This document shows, piece after piece, positions 46,157-52,879 of a DNA stretch of 64,000 bases. The DNA lies in contig NZ_CP107020.1 of the NCBI RefSeq assembly GCF_025725725.1, positions 1,054,001 to 1,118,000 on the forward strand, given 5' to 3'. The notes beneath the pieces were generated by a model. The model did no database searches and was not told the origin of the DNA. It was given only the letters and a program-made list of their open reading frames with translations. This stretch comes from Brachybacterium huguangmaarense (GTDB taxonomy: Bacteria; Actinomycetota; Actinomycetes; Actinomycetales; Dermabacteraceae). The position numbers and the translations under genes were made by a program. Numbering within the stretch: the first letter of the stretch is position 1; every line of letters starts with the position of its first letter.

Positions 46157-47050
46157 TCACTCCTGCTCGGCACCCTCCGCCGCGGTCTCGGGGCCCGCGT
46201 CGTCGGCCGGGGCGTCGCCCGCGGCGTCCTCGACGTCGCCGGCGAGCACGCGGTACAGCGACCGCTTGGCGTCGGCGAGGATGCCGGCGGCCGCGCGGAC
46301 CTGCGCGTCGCTCGCGCTGCGTCCGACCTCGCGGACCGCGCCCATGAGCTCATGGGTCAGGGTGCGCAGGTCGACCGTGTTCTCCTCGCCGTCGGTGGGG
46401 GCGGCGGGGAACGGGTCGGCCCACGAGCCGCGGTTCTCCTCGACGTGCGCGCGACCCTCGTCGGTCAGGCTCGCGAGCTTGCGGCCTCCCTGCTGGGAGA
46501 CGCTGACGAGGCCCTCGTCCTCGAGCTGGCTGAGGGTCGGGTAGATCGCTCCCGGGCTCGGCGACCAGCGGCCGCCCGTGCGCTCCGCGATCGTCTGCAT
46601 GAGCTGGTAGCCGTGCATGGGCTCCTCGGCCAGCAGCAGGAGGACGGCGGTGCGGACGTCCCCGCGGGGGGCGCGTCCCCGGCCGCGTCCACGGCGGCCC
46701 CGGGGCCCGCCGAAGCGGGGGTCGAAGCCCTCGGGCACGCCGTCCGGGCCGAAGGGCCCGCCGCCGGGGCCGAAGCCGCCGCGCGGGTCGAACCCGCCTC
46801 GACGGTCGAAGCCGCGGCGCGGATCGTCCTCGTCCTGCGGATCGAAGCCCGCGCGCGGGCCGAAGCCGCCGCCGGGGCCGAAGCCGGCCCGCGGTCCGCC
46901 TCCGACGCCGCGGCCGCCGAAGCCGCCGCGTCGACCGCGGCCCTCGGCGGCGGTCTCGTCGAAACCGCCGCGGCGGGCGTCTCGCAGGGCCGCGCGGAGG
47001 TCGTCGGCGTGCTCGGGATGGGGGAACTCGTGATGGTGATGGTGTCGCAT
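46157..47050 (-). CDS. PadR family transcriptional regulator with Gly/Arg/Phe-rich N-terminal region
   Basis: The 297-residue protein begins MRHHHHHEFPHPEHADD, a natural histidine-rich start that might bind metal. About 90 residues of repeated GF/RGG/GPGG units follow. The PadR winged helix then starts near residue 130: RGDVRTAVLLLLAEEPMHGYQLMQ, then SPGAIYPTLSQLEDEGLV. A C-terminal helical domain and an acidic Ala-rich tail complete it. The target is probably its own promoter, where two related palindromes lie (47082-47127). AAGGGAG precedes the ATG at 47050. Confidence 0.9.
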   Translation of the reverse strand: MRHHHHHEFPHPEHADDLRAALRDARRGGFDETAAEGRGRRGGFGGRGVGGGPRAGFGPGGGFGPRAGFDPQDEDDPRRGFDRRGGFDPRGGFGPGGGPFGPDGVPEGFDPRFGGPRGRRGRGRGRAPRGDVRTAVLLLLAEEPMHGYQLMQTIAERTGGRWSPSPGAIYPTLSQLEDEGLVSVSQQGGRKLASLTDEGRAHVEENRGSWADPFPAAPTDGEENTVDLRTLTHELMGAVREVGRSASDAQVRAAAGILADAKRSLYRVLAGDVEDAAGDAPADDAGPETAAEGAEQE

Positions 47051-47081
47051 GGGGCAACTCCCTTCTCTTTCGTCAGCATCA

Positions 47082-47127
47082 CGATATATCGCTACTGGGA
47101 GCGACACAAGAGATATATCGATATGTC
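47082..47127. promoter_or_regulatory. padR promoter with two GATATATCG-containing palindromes
   Basis: CGATATATCG (47082-47091) is a perfect palindrome and GATATATCGATATGTC (47112-47127) a near-perfect one. Both contain GATATATCG. On the minus strand TTGTGT (47104-47109) and TATCGT, 17 bp apart, form the likely promoter, so the first palindrome covers the -10 box and the second lies upstream of the -35. This A+T-rich pocket stands out in the GC-rich context. Confidence 0.7.
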
Positions 47128-47172
47128 GTGTGTCACGGGAGGAGGTGCGCGGCCGGCGCTCCGGCGGGAGCG

Positions 47173-48348
47173 TCAGCGGCGGTCGCGAGGGCCCCTCGTG
47201 CGCCGGGCGCGCACGCCCGAGGCGAGCGGCGCGGCCTCGGCGTCGCGGCCTCGGCCCGCGAGCAGCGCCTCGCGCAGGTAGGGGAGCGCGAACTCGACGG
47301 TCCCGCGTTCGCCGGGGCGGATCAGCTCGTCGTCGAGGAGGCGCTCGCGGTAGACGGACTGATAGCCCGCGGCGACGCCCAGGCGCGTGGCGATGTCGGC
47401 GACCGCGGAGGGCCCGTCGTCGAGCAGCATCGCCTCGAGGTACTCGCGCTTCCGGGCGGCGAGCGAGCGCAGGGCCGGCTCGATGACGTTCGTGGCCATC
47501 TGCGCGATCGCGCCCTCGCGCGCCCCCTCCGCGTCCTCGAGCAGGATCTCGTCGGCGTCCCCCGCATGCGCCCAGGTCTGGGCCCCGACGTACTGGATCA
47601 GGTAGGGGTATCCGCACGAGATCTCGGCGGCGCGCACGGCGGCCGCGGCGTCGATCGACTTCTCGGTCGCCGCGACCGTGGCCTGGATCGCGGCGGCGGC
47701 GGAGCCGAGGTCGACCATGCCGATCTCGACGCGGCGCGCTCGCCGCAGGAAGGTGGTCTTGGGGCTGTCGAGCAGGGTGCGCACGCCCGCGCCGACCCCC
47801 GCGCCGACGAACGCCACGTTCTGCTCGGCCCGCACGAGGTCCTGGTAGATCTGGGCGAAGGCCGCGAGGTGCTCGAGGTCGACGGACTGCACCTCGTCGA
47901 GCGTGAACAGCAGCCCCGTGTCGGCGCCCAGGAGGGTCGTGAGCCGGGACAGGGTGCTCGCGGGCGAGAGCGCGGGGGCGCCGTACTGGTCGACCACCTC
48001 CCCGTGCAGCGACGCGATCGAGCCGACCGAGCCGCCGGTCGCCCGGAAGCGCGTCGCCTCCGGGTCGAGGTCGCGCAGGATCTCGACCGCCTGCGTGCGG
48101 GCCTCCTCGAGCAGGGAGCCGGCCGAGGTGTGGAGGGAGACGACCTGCCAGTCGTGGTCCCGCGCGATCGCCTCCATCTCGGTGAGCAGCACCGTCTTGC
48201 CGGTCCCGCGGGCGCCCATCACGAGGGTCGCGCGCCCCTCGGCGCCGGGGCCGTGGTCCAGGGCCGCCTCGAAGTCGTCGAGCACCAGGTCGCGCCCGGC
48301 GAGGAAGGGCGGCACGGCGCCGAACGAGGCGCGGAACGGATTGGGCAC
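47173..48348 (-). CDS. AAA/Orc1-Cdc6-like P-loop ATPase
   Basis: The 391-residue protein has an N-terminal FLAGRDLVLDDFEAAL lead-in and Walker A VMGARGTGKT (about residues 43-52). A Walker B-like LLFTLDEVQSVD lies near residue 150, with a sensor region FVGAGVGAGV. The C-terminal segment (AVADIATRLGVAAGYQSVYRERLL) looks like a winged helix. This is the layout of the small Orc1/Cdc6-like or STAND-type ATPases common in actinobacteria, function unknown. GAGGAGG lies 6 nt before the GTG start. A tandem 9-bp repeat lies upstream. Confidence 0.8.
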   Translation of the reverse strand: MPNPFRASFGAVPPFLAGRDLVLDDFEAALDHGPGAEGRATLVMGARGTGKTVLLTEMEAIARDHDWQVVSLHTSAGSLLEEARTQAVEILRDLDPEATRFRATGGSVGSIASLHGEVVDQYGAPALSPASTLSRLTTLLGADTGLLFTLDEVQSVDLEHLAAFAQIYQDLVRAEQNVAFVGAGVGAGVRTLLDSPKTTFLRRARRVEIGMVDLGSAAAAIQATVAATEKSIDAAAAVRAAEISCGYPYLIQYVGAQTWAHAGDADEILLEDAEGAREGAIAQMATNVIEPALRSLAARKREYLEAMLLDDGPSAVADIATRLGVAAGYQSVYRERLLDDELIRPGERGTVEFALPYLREALLAGRGRDAEAAPLASGVRARRTRGPRDRR

Positions 48349-48390
48349 GGGCGCCTCCTCGGGCTCCGACGGCGGGGGTCGCCGCCGTCT

Positions 48391-48408
48391 GTTAGCAACG
48401 TTAGCAAC
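48391..48408. repeat. Tandem 9-bp direct repeat upstream of the ATPase
   Basis: GTTAGCAAC occurs twice head to tail (48391-48399, 48400-48408), 43 bp upstream of the ATPase start, in an otherwise GC-rich stretch. It could be a regulator site overlapping the promoter, since on the minus strand it reads TTGCTAAC twice. Confidence 0.5.
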
Positions 48409-48436
48409 CGCTCGCGGGCTCGTCAGCGGGCGCTCG

Positions 48437-49006
48437 TCACTCGCGCAGGTCGCCGGGGCCCGTCAGGCGGTCGGGGGACCGCTCCTCGCCGTGCAGGGGC
48501 GAGGCGGGCAGCTCCCCGGTCAGCTGCTCGACCGCTCCCTCGTCGGCCTCGCGCCACGAGCGCGAGCTCACGTGCAGCCGTGCCGTGTGCGGGATCTCGA
48601 GGGTCTCGTCGTCGAGGGTCACCGTGAACAGGTCCTCGCCCGTCGGGCGCAGACCGCCGAGCACGCCGAAGGCCTCCGCGGCGGGGATCGAGATCTGCAG
48701 GCCCACGAGCTCGTCGACGAGCGCCGGGTCGAGCTCGGCGGGGTCGAGCTCGACATCCGGCATGGCGCCATGGTGGGCATCGCCGTCGGCCGTCAGCTCG
48801 AGCCGGGCGAGCTGCTCGGAGAAGAGCCGCGCGAGCCGGGGCCGGCCGACGGTCTCCGCGGCGGGCGGGCCGGCCTGCGGCTCGGCGCTCGCCGGGGCCA
48901 CGACGTTGGGATCGGTCGCGGGGGAGGCGAGGCCGCCCGGCGGCACGACGGGGACGTGCGGGGTGAAGGTGTCGGTGCCGGCGTTGGGGTCGGGCTGCTC
49001 AGTCAT
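48437..49006 (-). CDS. Protein of unknown function
   Basis: A 189-residue acidic protein. The first 65 residues are Pro/Ala-rich and probably disordered. The rest is a mixed fold containing PRLARLFSEQLARLELTA, QISIPAAEAFGVLGGLRP and LHVSSRSWREADEGAVEQ. No signal peptide or motif is recognised. GGAGGAG lies 8 nt before the ATG at 49006; the frame is open upstream but not convincingly coding. It is 96 bp from the start of asparaginase's end, on the same strand. Confidence 0.6.
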   Translation of the reverse strand: MTEQPDPNAGTDTFTPHVPVVPPGGLASPATDPNVVAPASAEPQAGPPAAETVGRPRLARLFSEQLARLELTADGDAHHGAMPDVELDPAELDPALVDELVGLQISIPAAEAFGVLGGLRPTGEDLFTVTLDDETLEIPHTARLHVSSRSWREADEGAVEQLTGELPASPLHGEERSPDRLTGPGDLRE

Positions 49007-49101
49007 GGGATCACTCCTCCGGTCGTCGCGGGGCGCACGAGGCGCTCGCCACCACTGTCGCACACGACCTGTGCCCTGCGTCGCGCTCCGCGGCGGCTCC
49101 G

Positions 49102-50097
49102 TCAGTAGCCGAAGGCCTCGAACTCGCGGGAGATCCGGTCGGCGTCGGCGCCGTCGGCCACGAGGGCCTGCAGCAGGAGCCGTGCGGAGTGCGGCGTGAG
49201 GGCCCCGGCCATCACGCAGCCGGCCCGGATCAGGTCCACCTCGCTGCCGGGGTAGTCGTAGTGGTTGAGGGAGGTGCCGCCGCTCGGCACCCGGGTCGCG
49301 ACGACGACCGGGACGCCGCGCGCGGTGAGCGCACGCAGGCGGCCGACGGCGCGCTCGGGCACGTGCCCCATGCCGACGCCCTCGACGACGAGGCCCTCCA
49401 GCGCGTCCGGCGCGAGCGCGTCGAGCAGCTCCGCGTCGTCGCCCAGGCCGAGCGCGAGCACGGGCACGCGCGGCAGGCGGTCGGGCAGGGCACCCCCGAG
49501 AAGAGCCGAACGGTCGGTCGGGCGGTAGACGAGCCGCAGGTCGCGCTCGCCGACGAGGGCGACGGGACCCGAGGGCTCGGAGGCGAAGGCGTCGACGGAG
49601 CGCGAGCTGACCTTGGTGACGCGATCGGCCAGGTGGACGAGGGAGTCGAACACGGCGAGCACGCCGAGGCCGCGGGCCGAGGGGGCGAGGGCGGTGCGCA
49701 CGGCGTCGCGCAGATTGGCGGGACCGTCGGCGCCCGGGGCGTTAGCCGGGCGCATCGCACCGGTCAGCACGAGCGGCGCCTCGAGGTCCCAGTAGCGGTT
49801 GAGCAGGAAGGCCGACTCCTCGAGGGTGTCGGTGCCGTGGGTGACCACGACCCCGGCGGCGCCGCCGGCCACCGCGTCGCGGGCGCGCTCGAGCACCTCG
49901 GCCAGCTGCGCGGGACGCACCGACGGGGAGCCGACGTTGGCGACCGGGACGTGCGTGACCTCGACGTCCTCGGGCACCGGGGAGACGAGCCCGGCATCCG
50001 GCGCGTCGGCGGGGGCGGCCCTCAGCCCGGTCGCGTCCTGGGCCATCGAGATGGTGCCGCCGAGCGAGAGCACGTGCACGCGCGCGGGAGCTCTCAC
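49102..50097 (-). CDS. ansA: L-asparaginase
   Basis: It hydrolyses L-asparagine to aspartate and ammonia. The 331-residue protein has the two catalytic threonine motifs: Thr15 in LSLGGTIS and T86-H87-G88-T89-D90 in VVVTHGTDTLEES. No signal peptide is seen, which suggests the cytoplasmic type I. The GTG start overlaps the stop of the SRPBCC gene (GTGA), and it is the last gene of an rlmC-SRPBCC-ansA operon. Confidence 0.93.
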   Translation of the reverse strand: MRAPARVHVLSLGGTISMAQDATGLRAAPADAPDAGLVSPVPEDVEVTHVPVANVGSPSVRPAQLAEVLERARDAVAGGAAGVVVTHGTDTLEESAFLLNRYWDLEAPLVLTGAMRPANAPGADGPANLRDAVRTALAPSARGLGVLAVFDSLVHLADRVTKVSSRSVDAFASEPSGPVALVGERDLRLVYRPTDRSALLGGALPDRLPRVPVLALGLGDDAELLDALAPDALEGLVVEGVGMGHVPERAVGRLRALTARGVPVVVATRVPSGGTSLNHYDYPGSEVDLIRAGCVMAGALTPHSARLLLQALVADGADADRISREFEAFGY

Positions 50098-50750
50098 GCC
50101 TCGCCCCGGTAGAAGGCGGAGGTCGCCTCGGCGCGACGGTGCGCGGTCTCGGCTGCCGTGCCGGCGGCGACGTCGGCGCGCTCCCAGGCGGCGCAGCAGT
50201 CGGCCGTGAAGCGCAGCCCGTCCTCGGAGAGCGGGAACCGGGCCATCTCCGCGACGGGATCGGCCGTCGGATCCGCCAGGTGCAGGGAGAGCCCGAGCAT
50301 CGCGCCGTCCCAGCCCGCGCCCGTCGCCGCGGGCCCGTAGGTCTCGTAGTGCTCGTTCAGGCCGACGTGGTGGCGCACCGAGAGCGTGGTCGCGCCCTCG
50401 TGCTCGGCGTGCGCGTCGAGCTGGAGGTCCAGCACGCTCGCATCGCCGCCGATGCCCCACGTCAGGGTCGCGGTGCGCGGCGGCGCGCACGCGAGGACGC
50501 GCGCCTCGACGCCCATCGCGACCAGGCGCACGGTGCCGCCCTCGCCCGGCTCGCCCTCGATCGGGGAGAACCATCGGACGAGCCGCCCGGGATCGGTGAG
50601 CGCCGCCCACAGCTCGGCGATCGGGACGTCGAACGTGCGGGTCAGGCGCACGTCGACCTCGTTGTTGGCGTCGTGGGCGACCGTGCGCCCGGCGTCGTCG
50701 AGCTGCGCGGCGAGCGCCGCCCGCAGCGGGTCCTGGTGCGTCGTGCTCAT
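50094..50750 (-). CDS. SRPBCC (AHSA1-type) domain protein
   Basis: The 218-residue product has a START-like fold beginning at about residue 28 (NEVDVRLTRTFDVPIAELWAALTDPGRLVRWFSP), the AHSA1 opening signature. It continues with LTWGIGGDASVLDLQLDAH, then a longer C-terminal helical tail (FTADCCAAWERADVAAG) than the usual family member. Ligand unknown. It is coupled on both sides: ATG overlaps the rlmC stop (ATGA) and its stop overlaps the asparaginase start. Unlike the other SRPBCC gene here it has no ArsR partner. Confidence 0.88.
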   Translation of the reverse strand: MSTTHQDPLRAALAAQLDDAGRTVAHDANNEVDVRLTRTFDVPIAELWAALTDPGRLVRWFSPIEGEPGEGGTVRLVAMGVEARVLACAPPRTATLTWGIGGDASVLDLQLDAHAEHEGATTLSVRHHVGLNEHYETYGPAATGAGWDGAMLGLSLHLADPTADPVAEMARFPLSEDGLRFTADCCAAWERADVAAGTAAETAHRRAEATSAFYRGEA

Positions 50751-51979
50751 GGGGTCCTCCGTCCGTGGCGGCGCAGGTGCACCACCACCTCGTCGTGGCG
50801 GGTGTGGGGGAACATGTCGATCAGGCGCCCGCGCACGATCCGGGAGCCCGGCATCGCGGCGAGGTCGGCGGCGAGCGTCGTGGGGTTGCAGCTGGAGTAG
50901 ATCACGTCGGGCACGGCCGAGTCCTCGATCCACGCCGCCAGGCGCGGCCCGATGCCGCGGCGGGGCGGGTTCACGATCACCACGTCCGGGGCGCCCTCCT
51001 CCGCGGCGCGGGCGATGGCCCACGCGGTCGCGTCGTCGGCGTGGAAGGAGACGTCGAGCCCGGCGGCCGCCGCGGCCTCGCGCGCCGACACGATCGCCTG
51101 CTCGGACACCTCGACCCCCGTGATCTCGCGCCGCGGCCCGGCGGCGAGGGGGCGAGCGCACGTCATGGCGAAACCGCCCACGCCGCAGTAGAGGTCCCAC
51201 AGGCGTAGGGGAGGCGCGGGCGTGGAGCGGGCGCGGCGACTCTCGTCGATCGCGTCCACCCACGCCCCCACCTGCGCGTACAGCGCGCCGGCGACGGCGG
51301 TGTTGGTCTGCAGGAAGGACCGCGGGCGCGCGTGCAGGGTCACGGGCCCCATCGTGATCGGCAGGAACGCGTCCCCGGCGAGCGGGATCTCCACCTCTCC
51401 CTCGAGGGTCGCGGCATGCTCGGGATGGAGGTTCGCGCTCACGAGGGCGACCTCGGGATGCGCGGTCAGCAGGGCCGGCAGATGCTCCGTGAGGCGGCCC
51501 AGGGCGGCGTCGCTGCGCAGCACGAGACGCAGCATCGTCCGGCCGTCGGGCGCGATCGTGACGATGACGTTCTTGATCTCCCCGCGACGGCGGGCCACGT
51601 CGTAGGGCGGGACCTGCGCCCGTCGGATCAGGGCCCGCACCCCGTCGAGCAGCCGCTGCACCCCGGGCGGGTAGAGGGGGCAGTCGGCGAGGTCCGCGGT
51701 CCCCAGCAGCGGATCGGCGCCGTGGCGCGCCCGCGCCCCGCCCTGCCCCTGGATGCCGAGCACCGGCTCGTTCGCGGTGCCCGTCACGACCATCTTCGCC
51801 TTGTTGCGGAACCCCGCCTCGGCGCTCGTGACCGGCGCGTCCCAGGTCGCGCCCGTGGCCAGGAAGGGCGCGAGCAGCTCCTCGACGGCGCCGCGGGCCT
51901 CCCGCACCTGGCGCGCGTGAGGCACGTCCAGCAGGCTGCACGAACGGCACGTGCCCGCCTCGAAGTGGTCGCATCGCAT
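50747..51979 (-). CDS. rlmC: 23S rRNA (uracil-C5)-methyltransferase, RlmC/RlmD/TrmA family
   Basis: It forms 5-methyluridine in 23S rRNA, using S-adenosylmethionine. The 410-residue enzyme begins MRCDHFEAGTCRSCSLL, which with a later cysteine (DLADCPLY) gives the Fe-S ligands of this group. LWDLYCGVGGFAM is the methyl-donor site. The catalytic cysteine is in VIYSSCNPTTLAADL. The lack of a TRAM domain and the early cysteines favour RlmC (U747) over TrmA. TAGACT ends 6 nt before the ATG, so the operon mRNA is likely leaderless. Confidence 0.92.
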   Translation of the reverse strand: MRCDHFEAGTCRSCSLLDVPHARQVREARGAVEELLAPFLATGATWDAPVTSAEAGFRNKAKMVVTGTANEPVLGIQGQGGARARHGADPLLGTADLADCPLYPPGVQRLLDGVRALIRRAQVPPYDVARRRGEIKNVIVTIAPDGRTMLRLVLRSDAALGRLTEHLPALLTAHPEVALVSANLHPEHAATLEGEVEIPLAGDAFLPITMGPVTLHARPRSFLQTNTAVAGALYAQVGAWVDAIDESRRARSTPAPPLRLWDLYCGVGGFAMTCARPLAAGPRREITGVEVSEQAIVSAREAAAAAGLDVSFHADDATAWAIARAAEEGAPDVVIVNPPRRGIGPRLAAWIEDSAVPDVIYSSCNPTTLAADLAAMPGSRIVRGRLIDMFPHTRHDEVVVHLRRHGRRTP

Positions 51980-52066
51980 CCGGCGAGTCTAGGAGAGGCG
52001 GATGCCGGCTCGACCGAGTGGTAGACGTCCCTGCGCCGTGCCTCGGCGCCTTGGCATCATCGGAGT

Positions 52067-52693
52067 ATGACGCAGAGCACAACGATCGTGCGCGACCTCT
52101 TCCTGCTGCTGACCAACGACGCCGGTCGCCAGGAGGCGACGCAGGTGCGTCGCCAGTCGCTCGTGGCGGGGGCGATCACCGATCTCGTCGAGCGGGGGCG
52201 CGTGCAGCTCGACGACGCCCGCAACCCGCACGTGACCGTCGTCGACGCGACCCCGACCGGCGACGGGGTGCTCGACCACGTGCTCGCCCGTCTCGAGGAG
52301 GTCGACGGGCGGAGGCTCTCGAGCATCATCGGCAAGCGCGCCGTCGACGCGACCGAGCTCGTGGGCCAGGACCTCGTCGCGGCGGGCGCCGTGACCCGCC
52401 AGCACGGGCTGCTGGGCACCCGGTGGCCGGCCCGCGACCCGGCGATCGAGCAGGCGGTGCGCCGCGACCTCGCGGCCGTGCTGCGCGGCGAGCGGGAGCC
52501 GACCCACCAGGACGTGGTGCTGCTGGCGATCCTGCGGGCCCAGCGCAACGCCCACCGGATCCTCAAGGACGACGTGCCGGGCCTCTCCCGCTGGGAGATG
52601 AACAAGCGGATCGACGCCCTGGGACGCGACGTGCCCGCCGCCCAGGCGGTCCGGCGTGTCTACGACACGCTCATGGCCGCCGTGACCTCGTGA
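52067..52693 (+). CDS. GPP34 (Golgi phosphoprotein 3-like) family protein
   Basis: A 208-residue all-helical protein matching the GPP34 family, which binds phosphoinositides in eukaryotes; actinobacteria often carry several copies of unknown role. Typical segments are TIVRDLFLLLTNDAGRQ, LVAGAITDLVERGRVQL and the C-terminal RRDLAAVLRGEREPTHQDVVLLAILRA. It has no signal peptide or membrane helix. The region before the ATG contains CGGAGT. It is divergent from rlmC and convergent with the helicase region. Confidence 0.9.
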   Translation: MTQSTTIVRDLFLLLTNDAGRQEATQVRRQSLVAGAITDLVERGRVQLDDARNPHVTVVDATPTGDGVLDHVLARLEEVDGRRLSSIIGKRAVDATELVGQDLVAAGAVTRQHGLLGTRWPARDPAIEQAVRRDLAAVLRGEREPTHQDVVLLAILRAQRNAHRILKDDVPGLSRWEMNKRIDALGRDVPAAQAVRRVYDTLMAAVTS

Positions 52694-52700
52694 GCACGTC

Positions 52701-52845
52701 CTAGGTCCAGGGGCGGGGCCAGCCGGGCACCTCGTCCGGGAGGGAGCCCCCAGAAGAGCACCCAGAGGTACCACGGCACGTGCAGGCGGATCGCGGCGGT
52801 CGGGACCCCGACCGACTCCCGGTGGCGGCGCAGCGACGGAGACAT
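52701..52845 (-). pseudogene. Small ORF with an apparent frameshift
   Basis: From ATG 52845, 34 codons with good codon use read MSPSLRRHRESVGVPTAAIR, then LHVPWYLWVLFWG. At a run of five C (52747-52751 on the plus strand) the coding bias moves to the next frame, which reads SLPDEVPGWPRPWT and stops at 52701. The unshifted frame continues to 52660 with poor codon use. It may be a small gene of about 47 residues inactivated by a one-base change, or a sequencing indel. TACCCT lies 7 nt before the ATG. Confidence 0.35.
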
Positions 52846-52879
52846 GTCCAGCAGGGTATCGAGGGCGCCGCCGCCGCGT

